Below, piece by piece: positions 37,801 through 45,981 of a stretch of DNA of 64,000 nt (its first letter is position 1; each line of letters opens with the position of its first letter). The position numbers were made by a program, and so were the translations under genes. Source of the DNA: BS750m-G69 sp964441235 (GTDB lineage Bacteria; Fidelibacterota; UBA2242); assembly GCA_964441235.1 (NCBI GenBank), contig CAYTUQ010000002.1:1-64000 (forward strand), given 5' to 3'. The notes under the pieces are model-generated. The model was not told the origin of the DNA, did not search any database, and saw nothing but the letters and a program-made list of their open reading frames with translations.

Positions 37801-38738
37801 TGATGGAAAAAGAAAAAATGACTTTTGAGGATTTTTGGAATCATGAAACAGAATATTTTAAAGAAACGGCAAAAGAAAGTTTTAAAAAAAATAAACAGGG
37901 AGTTGAATATTTTATAGAATATCTCGATAATTATATAGATCTATTTGGCATAAACAAGTATTACCAAAAAGATGAAATAACAAATTCTATTTCTGCTATG
38001 TTTCTCTTTTACTCCTTTAAACAATTGCGATGGGTTAATCATGAGATTCTATCAGGTGCTTATTTTGAGGCAATCAGAGATTTAAGATTTGCATTTGAAA
38101 CTATTGTTTGGGCACATTTTTTAGATGAGTGGATTAACGAAAAAACAAAAGAATACCTAAAAGTAAGTATAGGAGCAGGAATATCTTTAAAATATGAGAT
38201 TTTAAAGTTAAGAGATGAGATATATGATGTCAAAGGTTATAGAAAAAAGAAAAATGAAAGAGAGAAAATAGTTAAGGAAAATGTTGGCAAATTCATAAAA
38301 AAGCATGCCCAAGATTTTACAAACGAAGAAACGTGGAAATATAAAGAACTTTATTTTGAAATCTTGAAGAACTTGGGAGTTGGATTTACTGGAAAAAATG
38401 GATTAATTGCTAAACTTCCCTTAGAAGAGGAAGATGAAAAGAAGTTGGACAAACTTTATTCAGAATTATCAAAATATATCCATCCATCAAACAGAATAAT
38501 AAAACCGTTTTATGAAGACGATATTGGTTTAATCTTTAATTTTTGCTATAATAAAATATTATTTAATAGCTGTATGAGGTTTCTTGTAGATGTTATGGAC
38601 TTATTTTATGCCATTCTTTACGTCCATTTTGAGAAACTTAGAGAAGTGATTAAAGAAAAAATTGTAGATTTTTGTAAGGTTAATTTTAATATGGAATTTC
38701 CGATAACTGAAAAATTAATACGGGATGACCTAGTATGA
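37800..38738 (+). CDS. Uncharacterised helical protein inside the R-M operon
   Basis: 312 residues, almost all helical, no signal peptide. Segments include HEILSGAYFEAIRDLRFAFE and a C-terminal YSELSKYIHPSNR. Together these faintly recall HEPN/DUF5677-type helical proteins, whose members are RNases or toxins. That is inference from pattern only. It is tightly embedded: its start abuts the hsdM stop and its end overlaps hsdS by 4 bp. It must therefore be made with the R-M subunits and could be a toxin, regulator or accessory subunit. I do not recognise a named family. Confidence 0.7.
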   Translation: MMEKEKMTFEDFWNHETEYFKETAKESFKKNKQGVEYFIEYLDNYIDLFGINKYYQKDEITNSISAMFLFYSFKQLRWVNHEILSGAYFEAIRDLRFAFETIVWAHFLDEWINEKTKEYLKVSIGAGISLKYEILKLRDEIYDVKGYRKKKNEREKIVKENVGKFIKKHAQDFTNEETWKYKELYFEILKNLGVGFTGKNGLIAKLPLEEEDEKKLDKLYSELSKYIHPSNRIIKPFYEDDIGLIFNFCYNKILFNSCMRFLVDVMDLFYAILYVHFEKLREVIKEKIVDFCKVNFNMEFPITEKLIRDDLV

Positions 38739-41143
38739 TAATTTCAGAAGCAAAATTTTCAGAAGCTTATACCAAACTAAGATTTGATGCTGAATATTTT
38801 AAAACAGAATTCATTGAAACACGATATAGATTAGAAAAAATTAATGCATCCAAACTTACTTCTATTGCTGAAATATCAAAATTAAGGAGGGATCCTACAA
38901 AAGAATCGGATAAAGAATTTATATACATTGATATAAGCAATATTGATACATCTGTTGCTGATGTCAGTACACAGAAAATAATAGGTTATAAAGCACCAAC
39001 AAGAGCGAGAAAATTAGTTCAAACAGGAGATGTTATAGTATCTACTGTACGACCGAATAGAAATGCCGTCGCAATTATACCAAAAGAATTAGATAATAGC
39101 GTTTGTTCTACAGGCTTTTGTGTTTTAAAACCGACGGAAGTAAATTTGCATTATTTGTTTGTTTTCTTAAAAACAAAATATGCAATAAATCAACTAGTAA
39201 GAGAAACTATGGCTTCTATGTATCCCGCAGTTAGTGAAGATCAAATTAAAAAGATATTGGTGTTTTTACCATCTTTTGAATTCCAGTTTCACGTAGAAAA
39301 ACTCGTCAAAGAAGCATTTTCAAAACGAAAACTTGCTGATGAAAAATACAAACAAGCAAAACAACTTTTAGAAAAAGAATTAGGACTTGATAAATTAAAA
39401 TTAAAAGAAGAAAAAACATTTGAAGCAAAATCATCAGAACTATTTGGAAGTAGAAGATTTGATTCTGAGTACTACAAGCCGAAGTGCAAACAAATCATAA
39501 GGTTTCTTAAAAATTCTGGGTTTGAAGTAAAGAAATTAAAAGAGATTGTAAAAATTTCAAATAAGAAAATTGACCCAACAAAGGAGCCAACCAAAAGGTT
39601 TAGATATGTTCCAATAGCAAAGATAAATTCAAATGGAGAAATTGATGAGTGGGATGAATTTAATGGTTGGCAGGCACCAAGCAGGGCAAGAATGCTTATT
39701 AAAAAAGGGGATGTTTTAGTCTCATCATTAGGTGGTTCGCTTAACAAAATAGCATTAGTTCCTGAAGAATTAAATAATTCAATTGCTACAACAGGAACCT
39801 TTGTCATCAATTCTGAAAACTTTTATAGTGAATTCTTATTTTTATTATTCAGAACAGAACTAATCAAATTGCAGTTGGAGCGGAAAACAGCAGGTGCAAT
39901 AATGACTGCTGTTCCTAAAACAACTTTTGGAAATTTACTAATTCCAATTATTCCAAAACAAAAGCAAGAAAATATTGCAAAATTAATAAACCAATCTTTT
40001 ACTTTGAGAAAAGAAGCAAAACAACTTTTAGAAGAGGCAAAAGAAAAGGTGGAAAGTATGATAGAAAATCCTTTAGAAATCTCTGAAACCCAACCCGTTC
40101 TCCGTAGTCCTGATAAAATTGGGACGAAGGGTGAACCTGAGATTATTATCCCTTTTCCTATTCCTTCAAAATTAATAAGCCTTAAACCGCCTGTCAAAGT
40201 AAAATATAAAGATTACCAAATGCTTGATGGTTCAATAAAGAAATTGGTTCAACAAATAGGAGATGGTTCAATCATTAAAAGATTTGAAAAAACACCAATA
40301 CCTAAAAGTAAAATAGATGTAGTTTGTCCTCATTTTCTTGAATTAAAATGGGCAACAGGATGTCCTTATGATTGTTCCTGGTGCTATCTGAAAGGAACTT
40401 TTAGATTCTTGCCGTATAAAGCGAAACCACATATTAAGGATTTTGATAAGATAGAAAAACATACAAAGACATTTTTGGAATATGTTCAAACTCCTGAAGT
40501 ATTAAATACAGGTGAGCTGGCAGACTCACTAATGCTTGAAGTAAAGAATAAATCATTTGTTAAGTTTATTGTTCCACTTTTTGAAAACCAAAATAAGCAT
40601 AAGATTCTCTTTTTGAGTAAATCAAACAAAATAGAAAATCTTTTATTACTTAATACACATCGTCAGGTTATAGTAAGTTTTAGTCTTAATGCTATTCCTG
40701 TGGCACAAAGATGGGAAAAGAAAGCACCTTCAGTTGAAGACCGCATAAAAGCAGCAGGGATTCTATACAAACAACGATTTGAAGTAAGGATAAGGATAGA
40801 CCCAATGATCCCTGTGGAAAACTGGGAGCAACTTTATACTGATTTAATAGACCGCATATTTAATTCGTTTATACCTGAAAGAATTACTTTAGGTTCTCTT
40901 AGAGGATTACAGAGTACTATCAATGGAACATCAGATAAGTCCTGGGTAAAATATCTATCTGAACGCTCAAACTGGGGAAGAAAAATAGATATTAATTTAA
41001 GGCTTGCTATGTACAAAACAATTATCTCTTATTTAAATGAAAAGTATAAATATAATAAGGTCGCTCTTTGCAAAGAAACTTTGGCAATTTGGGATATACT
41101 AAATACGAATTATAAAAATATAAAATGTAATTGTGTGTGGTAG
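38735..41143 (+). CDS. hsdS: HsdS specificity subunit fused to a spore-photoproduct-lyase-type radical SAM domain
   Basis: 802 residues. Two target-recognition domains (about 1-190 and 230-420) each end in a helical spacer (KYKQAKQLLEKELGL; RKEAKQLLEEAKEKVESMIE), as in type I S subunits. A Pro-rich linker (about 440-480) leads to a radical SAM domain with CPYDCSWC (Cys543, Cys547, Cys550) preceded by CPHFLELKWATG. Further motifs typical of SPL-like proteins are LNTGELADSL, ILFLSKSN and VRIRIDPMIP. The frame is continuous with no stop or shift. A lesion-repair-like radical SAM activity targeted by a DNA-recognition subunit would be novel. The TcmP gene follows 12 bp later. Confidence 0.88.
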   Translation: MIISEAKFSEAYTKLRFDAEYFKTEFIETRYRLEKINASKLTSIAEISKLRRDPTKESDKEFIYIDISNIDTSVADVSTQKIIGYKAPTRARKLVQTGDVIVSTVRPNRNAVAIIPKELDNSVCSTGFCVLKPTEVNLHYLFVFLKTKYAINQLVRETMASMYPAVSEDQIKKILVFLPSFEFQFHVEKLVKEAFSKRKLADEKYKQAKQLLEKELGLDKLKLKEEKTFEAKSSELFGSRRFDSEYYKPKCKQIIRFLKNSGFEVKKLKEIVKISNKKIDPTKEPTKRFRYVPIAKINSNGEIDEWDEFNGWQAPSRARMLIKKGDVLVSSLGGSLNKIALVPEELNNSIATTGTFVINSENFYSEFLFLLFRTELIKLQLERKTAGAIMTAVPKTTFGNLLIPIIPKQKQENIAKLINQSFTLRKEAKQLLEEAKEKVESMIENPLEISETQPVLRSPDKIGTKGEPEIIIPFPIPSKLISLKPPVKVKYKDYQMLDGSIKKLVQQIGDGSIIKRFEKTPIPKSKIDVVCPHFLELKWATGCPYDCSWCYLKGTFRFLPYKAKPHIKDFDKIEKHTKTFLEYVQTPEVLNTGELADSLMLEVKNKSFVKFIVPLFENQNKHKILFLSKSNKIENLLLLNTHRQVIVSFSLNAIPVAQRWEKKAPSVEDRIKAAGILYKQRFEVRIRIDPMIPVENWEQLYTDLIDRIFNSFIPERITLGSLRGLQSTINGTSDKSWVKYLSERSNWGRKIDINLRLAMYKTIISYLNEKYKYNKVALCKETLAIWDILNTNYKNIKCNCVW

Positions 41144-41155
41144 AAAGGAAAGATT

Positions 41156-42253
41156 ATGTCTATTAAAGAAACAATATGGAAGATTGAACTGCACACACAG
41201 GCAAAGCATGAAATACTAAAGCGGTATCTTCAAGCGTGGCTTCCAATAATGAGTACTGTTAGTGGGCGTATTTTGTATATTGATGGCTTTGCAGGTCCAG
41301 GAAAGTATTTAGACGAAAATAATCAGCCAACTATTGATGGCTCTCCACTTGTGGCTATGAATGCAGCAATAAAGCACAAGTTACCGCTAAAGGCGGAGAT
41401 AGTATTTCTTTTAATTGAAGCAGACCCTAAAAGATTTGACTATCTTAAAAATTTGCTTTCAGAAATAACTTTTGCAGATAGTATGAAATATAAAGTAGTA
41501 TGTAGTAAATTTGATGAAACTCTTACATCTATTCTAAACGACTTTGATGAGCAGAAGAAACAATTAGCTCCAACTTTTGCATTCATTGACCCATTTGGAT
41601 ATTCCGATACACCTCTTGCAGTTGTTAAACGAATAATGGAGAGCCCAAAGTGTGAGGTCCTTATTACATTTATGTATAGTTTTATAAAAAGAGCTATTGT
41701 CAAACTCGACCAAGAAGATCATCTAGACATTCTTTTTGGTACCCAAGAATGGAGAAAAATTCGAGATATTGGTTATCCTTCAAAGAAACGAGAATTTGCC
41801 CAGCAACTTTATAAAAAACAATTGGAAAAGGAAGCCAATATAAAATATGTGCGTTTTTTTGAGATGATTAATAAGTTCAATCAAACTGAATATTTTTTAT
41901 TTTTCGGAACTAATAGTCTTGAAGGACTTAGATATATGAATTCGTCAATGTGGAAAGTTGATCCGAGTGGAACATTTCAATTTTCTGATAGAACAAATCC
42001 TAATCAAACAGTGCTCTTTACTCTAGAGCCTAACTATAACTTACTTAAAAGATTAATTGTCAGAGAATATAAAGGTAAAACGGTCTCAGTTGAAGAAGTT
42101 GATGAATTTGTATTAGTGGCTGGTTTCACTCATTTCAAAAAGAATATTTTGGAACCTATGGAAAGAGCAAAACCTGCTCAGATAGAAGTGATTAAGAGTA
42201 ATAGGAAGAGAAGATATACTTATCCACCAAGAACTATAATTAAATTTTTGTAA
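41156..42253 (+). CDS. tcmP: Three-Cys-motif partner protein, TcmP family
   Basis: 365 residues. The start TIWKIELHTQAKHEILKRYL and the methyltransferase-like loop ILYIDGFAGPGKYLDENN are typical of TcmP. So is AFIDPFGYSDTPLAVVKRI, which resembles an active-site NPPF/DPPY region. TcmP proteins are encoded next to radical SAM or related three-Cys-motif proteins; the joint reaction is unknown. Here the partner radical SAM domain is fused to HsdS. The C-terminus has a short helical domain (SVEEVDEFVLVAGFTHFKKN). Confidence 0.88.
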   Translation: MSIKETIWKIELHTQAKHEILKRYLQAWLPIMSTVSGRILYIDGFAGPGKYLDENNQPTIDGSPLVAMNAAIKHKLPLKAEIVFLLIEADPKRFDYLKNLLSEITFADSMKYKVVCSKFDETLTSILNDFDEQKKQLAPTFAFIDPFGYSDTPLAVVKRIMESPKCEVLITFMYSFIKRAIVKLDQEDHLDILFGTQEWRKIRDIGYPSKKREFAQQLYKKQLEKEANIKYVRFFEMINKFNQTEYFLFFGTNSLEGLRYMNSSMWKVDPSGTFQFSDRTNPNQTVLFTLEPNYNLLKRLIVREYKGKTVSVEEVDEFVLVAGFTHFKKNILEPMERAKPAQIEVIKSNRKRRYTYPPRTIIKFL

Positions 42254-42347
42254 AAGAATTTAAAACATATTTTGATACAAAAATTAAATTTAATATCAGG
42301 TCAGTTTTAAAGTGAAATGCTAAATAAAAATTAAGGTGAGGAATAGG

Positions 42348-42626
42348 ATGAAGAAAAATCAGAAAACTGGCTACCAATATGAAAAATCTCAAGCAAAAAA
42401 ACACCGAGGTAAACATCTTGGTGGCCCAGGAAAACCGGATTATCAAAGAGGTAAAATTAAGGGTGAAGTAAAAGACTGGAAACATCCCGTACATAGCGGA
42501 GTAATTAAAAAAGCCATAAAAAATGGTGTAAAAGAAGTTGTAAGTAAAAGTGGTTTCACAAAACCAGCTATACAATTGGCTAAAAAGAAAAATATAAAAT
42601 TTATAAGACGAGGAAAAAAAGTTTAG
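42348..42626 (+). CDS. Very small Mrr-like/PD-(D/E)XK nuclease candidate
   Basis: 92 residues from ATG 42348 (AAGGTGAGG upstream). It is highly basic. It has PDY, then GEVKDW about 11 residues later, matching a D...ExK nuclease core. Then comes KNGVKEVVSKSGFTKPAIQL, which resembles the late Mrr-family strand and helix (SGF, then A, then IKFI). The order is that of a minimal restriction-endonuclease-like fold. A nuclease role is inference; a DNA-binding protein without activity is possible. It lies just after tcmP. Confidence 0.6.
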   Translation: MKKNQKTGYQYEKSQAKKHRGKHLGGPGKPDYQRGKIKGEVKDWKHPVHSGVIKKAIKNGVKEVVSKSGFTKPAIQLAKKKNIKFIRRGKKV

Positions 42627-42794
42627 AAAAAAATATAATTCTCCTATTCAGTCATTATAAATAAGATAAAAAATTTCTTATTTATAATGCAAATTTATTA
42701 GAAGCAATTGTTACTAAAAATCTTATTATTATGAAAAAAACATAGACATTTAGAGATTTGCCGATATAAGAGCAATAAATAGCATAAATGCAAA

Positions 42795-42872
42795 AGAAAA
42801 GCAAAATAGCTTTTTGAAGAAGCAAAAAGAAAAATTGAGAAGATGATTTTAAGATCATCTACAAGAAAATGA
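42795..42872 (+). pseudogene. Remnant of an hsdS 3' tail (first)
   Basis: In one frame the sequence reads KAK, stop, LFEEAKRKIEKMI, then a tail ending at TGA 42870-42872. This matches the helical HsdS tail EAKQLLEEAKEKVESMI encoded at about 40014-40070, with one stop codon. No other hsdS sequence is attached. It lies just before the MNT gene. Confidence 0.65.
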
Positions 42873-42892
42873 CTTTATTTATAGAGAACAAA

Positions 42893-43228
42893 ATGAATAG
42901 AGATAAAAATATCAGAAAAATAATTTCAAGAATGGTAGAGAAAATCAAAACTGAATATCAACCAGAAAGGATAGTTCTCTTTGGTTCTTATTCTTGGGGA
43001 AAGCCAACAAGGGATAGTGATGTAGATTTACTTATTATTAAAAAGACAAATGAAAGACATTTAGAGAGAGCAATTAGGGTTAGAGAAATTGTTGATAAAG
43101 AAAACCGAATGGTTCCACTAGATATTGTGGTATATACTCCACAAGAGCTCAAACAGAGATTGAAAGCAAGAGATTGTTTTATAAAAACAATATTAACAAA
43201 AGGAGATGTAGTTTATGAACAAGAATGA
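42893..43228 (+). CDS. MNT-type nucleotidyltransferase of an MNT/HEPN toxin-antitoxin pair
   Basis: 111 residues from ATG 42893; an ATG 24 bp upstream is possible. Neither start has a strong ribosome site. It has the minimal nucleotidyltransferase motif VLFGSYSWGKPTRDSDVDLL (GSx10DxD) and a late Asp in PLDIVVYT. In characterised pairs the MNT enzyme AMPylates and neutralises the HEPN RNase. Its end overlaps the HEPN gene by 14 bp. Confidence 0.88.
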   Translation: MNRDKNIRKIISRMVEKIKTEYQPERIVLFGSYSWGKPTRDSDVDLLIIKKTNERHLERAIRVREIVDKENRMVPLDIVVYTPQELKQRLKARDCFIKTILTKGDVVYEQE

Positions 43229-43598
43229 AGCATTTAGATGGTTCAAACGAGCTCAAAAAGATATTGAAGATGCAGAATTCCTCTTGAAAGAAAGCCGAAC
43301 TTTAGAAAATGTAGCACTCCTTATTCAACAAGCAATTGAAAAATATCTCAAAGGATTCATAATATATCATGATTGGGAATTGGAGAAAATCCATGATTTG
43401 ATAACGCTTATTAACTATGCGAGTAAAATTGACAAATCCTTTGAGAAGTTTGTTCCTTCTCTCAGAATTATCACTAATTTCTATTTTGAAAGCCGCTATC
43501 CTATTACCTATGAACCAGATTATACAAAAGAAGAAATAAGAGAATCTCTTAAAGAAGCAAAGAAACTTATTGCTCTAATTAAAGAAAAAGTAAAATAA
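43215..43598 (+). CDS. HEPN domain protein of the MNT/HEPN pair
   Basis: 127 residues, all helical, with the HEPN pattern AQKDIEDAEFLLKES, then VALLIQQAIEKYLKGFIIYH and KIHDLITLI. A canonical Rx4-6H RNase motif is not obvious, so it may belong to the KNTase-associated HEPN subgroup with weaker or no RNase activity. Translated together with the MNT gene through the 14-bp overlap. Its stop is followed in the same frame by an hsdS tail remnant. Confidence 0.87.
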   Translation: MNKNEAFRWFKRAQKDIEDAEFLLKESRTLENVALLIQQAIEKYLKGFIIYHDWELEKIHDLITLINYASKIDKSFEKFVPSLRIITNFYFESRYPITYEPDYTKEEIRESLKEAKKLIALIKEKVK

Positions 43599-43712
43599 TG
43601 CTTTGATTACTTGTTCAATCCCCTGAAGCAACAAGAAGCAAAGCAACTCTTAGAAGAAGCAAAAAGAAAAGTTGAGAAGATAATGGATAGAGAAAGTGAT
43701 AAAAACAGGTAG
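43599..43712 (+). pseudogene. Remnant of an hsdS 3' tail (second)
   Basis: Directly after the HEPN stop, the same frame reads CFDYLFNPLKQQEAKQLLEE, then AKRKVEKIMDRESDKNR and TAG. The EAKQLLEEAKRKVEKIM part matches the helical tail of the HsdS fusion (EAKQLLEEAKEKVESMI). The ending DRESDKNR is probably the natural C-terminus of an ordinary HsdS. The fic gene starts 5 bp after its stop. Confidence 0.75.
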
Positions 43713-43717
43713 GAAAA

Positions 43718-44755
43718 ATGTTTAAACCCAAATTTACATACACAAATAAAATTGTAAGGTTGCTTACCAGAATATCTGCAGCGAGAGAGATAATTCTTAA
43801 TTCGCCTTTGATCCCGGGGTGGAATGTTACATTAAGGCAGGAAGCAATAATCCACAGTGCTCATTCGTCCACGCGTATTGAGGGAAATAGATTATCATTG
43901 GAACAAGTAAGCGAATTATCTCTTGGAAGAGAAGTAATGGCGACTCGAAGAGATAAACAGGAAGTTTTGAACTATCTGAATGTGCTAAAAAATATTGATA
44001 AGCTGATAAAAGGAAATTCTATAAGTGAGAAAGATATCTTAAATATTCACCGTATGGTAACAGAAGACACATTAGACAATTCTAATGATTGTGGGGTTTA
44101 TCGTAACCGTTATGTTGTGGTTGGAAATAGATTTACAGGGGAGATTTTCTTTAAGCCACCGCAAAATGAGGATGTTCCCGGGTTAATAGAAGATTTGATT
44201 GAATGGATAAACTCTGAGGAATCAAAATCACTCGAGCCTGTTATTGAAGCGGGTATTGAGCATTATGAATTTGTCAGAATTCATCCTTTTGTTGATGGTA
44301 ATGGGAGAACTGCAAGAGTTCTGGCAACTTTGATTCTCTACATGCGAGATTTCGACACAAAACAATTTTTTTGCCTTGATGATTATTACGATTCTGATAG
44401 ACAAGCATACTATTTAGCATTACAAAGTGTTAAACAAGACACATTAGACCTGACAAACTGGTTGGAATATTTTGTCGAGGGAGTAAGTGTAAGCACTGAG
44501 GCTGTCAAAGAAAGAGTGATAAGGTTAAGTAGTGAGAGACTGAGAAGATCAAAAGGCGGGCAAATAGCTTTAACCGAAAGACAGATAAGAATTGTGGAAT
44601 TTATTAATAAAAATGGTAAAATAACTAATAGAGATGTACGGGGAATGTTTAAACTTTCGGATGAAGGTGCATTGAGAGAGATTAAAAAACTAATGGTGTT
44701 GAAAGTTATTCAAAGCCAGGGTAAAGGGAGAGGGTTGCATTATGTCCTTAAATAA
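43718..44755 (+). CDS. Fic family protein (class II, N-terminal inhibitory helix)
   Basis: 345 residues. The Fic motif HPFVDGNGRTAR starts at His189. The inhibitory motif SxxxE(G/N) is Ser51-Glu55-Gly56 in SSTRIEGN, so this is a self-inhibited class II Fic. The C-terminus (about 275-345) is a winged helix (ITNRDVRGMFKLSDEGALRE), as in Fic-DOC-wHTH proteins. It would AMPylate a protein target. A 12-bp tandem repeat begins right at its stop codon. Confidence 0.93.
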   Translation: MFKPKFTYTNKIVRLLTRISAAREIILNSPLIPGWNVTLRQEAIIHSAHSSTRIEGNRLSLEQVSELSLGREVMATRRDKQEVLNYLNVLKNIDKLIKGNSISEKDILNIHRMVTEDTLDNSNDCGVYRNRYVVVGNRFTGEIFFKPPQNEDVPGLIEDLIEWINSEESKSLEPVIEAGIEHYEFVRIHPFVDGNGRTARVLATLILYMRDFDTKQFFCLDDYYDSDRQAYYLALQSVKQDTLDLTNWLEYFVEGVSVSTEAVKERVIRLSSERLRRSKGGQIALTERQIRIVEFINKNGKITNRDVRGMFKLSDEGALREIKKLMVLKVIQSQGKGRGLHYVLK

Positions 44756-44827
44756 GGTTGGCGATTAGGTTGGCGATTAGGTTGGCGATTAGGTTGATGA
44801 TTAGGTTGATGATTAGGTTGATGATTT
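44756..44827. repeat. 12-bp tandem repeat, six copies
   Basis: Three copies of GGTTGGCGATTA are followed by two of GGTTGATGATTA and a final GGTTGATGATTT. The array starts at the end of fic. The 12-bp unit would keep any crossing frame, but the fic frame ends before it. Confidence 0.9.
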
Positions 44828-44958
44828 GACAATTTTATTTTGTCTAAATTTACCCTACAACGTCATTTGTCGCAGACATCTCTTTGAGATAGCAAATCAG
44901 GCAAATGCCTGATATAGTTCGTACCATCAACTGTAAATACTACATCCGGTATATTTAA
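44828..44958. other. Short intergenic stretch with a hairpin
   Basis: ATCAGGCAAATGCCTGAT at about 44897-44914 is a perfect small hairpin. Nothing else is evident before the family A element. Confidence 0.4.
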
Positions 44959-45022
44959 GGGGGTGTGATAGAATGAAGTTTTCACTCAGTCAACTTACTA
45001 AAGGTTATATTATCACACCCCC
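44959..45022. mobile_element. MITE-like element, family A, 64-bp copy
   Basis: It begins GGGGGTGTGATAGAATGAAG and ends ATTATCACACCCCC, flanked by TAA on both sides (44956-44958, 45023-45025). Its left end matches the right end of the 275-bp copy (reverse complement GGGGGTGTGATAGAATAAAG). Its right end matches the left end of that copy (GGGGGTGTGATAATATAACC against GGGGGTGTGATAAAATAACC). It is almost only the two ends. Confidence 0.75.
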
Positions 45023-45064
45023 TAAATTTTTATATTACGTAGTAGGGTTAATAGTGGTGTAATA

Positions 45065-45904
45065 ATGAAACGATTATATTTTCAAAGAAATCTTTTTAGA
45101 ATCCTTTGCATACTACCAGTTCTTATCTTCTTCTCATTTACTTCTGCTGCTCAGATAGATACTGTCGAAATTAAAAGTGAAGCGATGCAGAAGTCGCCAA
45201 AAGCGGTTGTAGTATTGCCTGAAAAATATTTAAGCAGCGACAGCAATTTCCCCGTACTCTATCTCTTACACGGTTGGAGTGGATGTTATGGGGATTGGAG
45301 CAAGCATATAGATTTGCGTCCTTTAGCGGATGAATACAATTTGATAATTGTCTGTCCTGACGGCGGTTATGCCGGCTGGTATATAGATAGTCCTCTGGTT
45401 GAAGATTCTCAATATGAAACCTATATTTCCAATGAAGTGGTTGCTTTTGTTGATAAAAATTATAGAACAATTGAAAAGACAGATGGCAGGGTGATTTGTG
45501 GTTTAAGTATGGGTGGGCATGGTGCGATTAGTCTGCTTGCCAAACATCCTGATATTTACTGTGCTGCGGGAAGTATGAGTGGCGTAATGGAATTGACTTC
45601 ATCAAGTAAAAAATACGGGCTTACTAATTTGCTTGGTGATTACAGGACGAATAAAAATAAGTGGAGAAAGAATTCTTGTATTAATTTGGCTGGTAAATTA
45701 GTTGGGAAAAATAGAGGAGTTATTATTGATTGCGGTGTAGATGATTTTCTCGTTAAAGGTAATAGGAAAATGCACAAGAAACTTCTGAAATTGAAGATAG
45801 AACACGATTATTATGAGAGAACGGGGAAACACAGTTGGAGCTATTGGACAAATGCTCTGGAATACCATATTTTATTTTTTAGCAAGTTTTTAAGGCATGA
45901 ATAG
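45065..45904 (+). CDS. Secreted alpha/beta-hydrolase esterase (esterase D / PF00756 type)
   Basis: 279 residues with a signal peptide (LFRILCILPVLIFFSFTSAA). The hydrolase core shows YLLHGWSGCYGDW (oxyanion-hole region), the nucleophile elbow GLSMGGHGA (Ser), an Asp near DCGVDDF and the late His in TGKHSWSYW. This is the tributyrin-esterase/mycolyltransferase-like family. The substrate is unknown. It precedes the alcohol dehydrogenase gene by about 80 bp. Confidence 0.87.
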   Translation: MKRLYFQRNLFRILCILPVLIFFSFTSAAQIDTVEIKSEAMQKSPKAVVVLPEKYLSSDSNFPVLYLLHGWSGCYGDWSKHIDLRPLADEYNLIIVCPDGGYAGWYIDSPLVEDSQYETYISNEVVAFVDKNYRTIEKTDGRVICGLSMGGHGAISLLAKHPDIYCAAGSMSGVMELTSSSKKYGLTNLLGDYRTNKNKWRKNSCINLAGKLVGKNRGVIIDCGVDDFLVKGNRKMHKKLLKLKIEHDYYERTGKHSWSYWTNALEYHILFFSKFLRHE

Positions 45905-45981
45905 TAATATGAATCTTTTTATCAGAGAAAAAGGAATCATTTTACTTATAGTTTCAAAATCAGATCAATTTGAGGAATAGT

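Noticed and set aside
42893..43598. Aminoglycoside nucleotidyltransferase resistance gene
   Set aside because: The nucleotidyltransferase is the minimal MNT form paired with a HEPN gene, typical of toxin-antitoxin pairs, not of resistance enzymes.
35195..44755. Integrated prophage
   Set aside because: No capsid, terminase, tail, integrase or tRNA attachment site is visible; the content is defence and modification genes.
44756..44827. Possible CRISPR array
   Set aside because: Units are 12 bp with no spacers; it is a simple tandem repeat.
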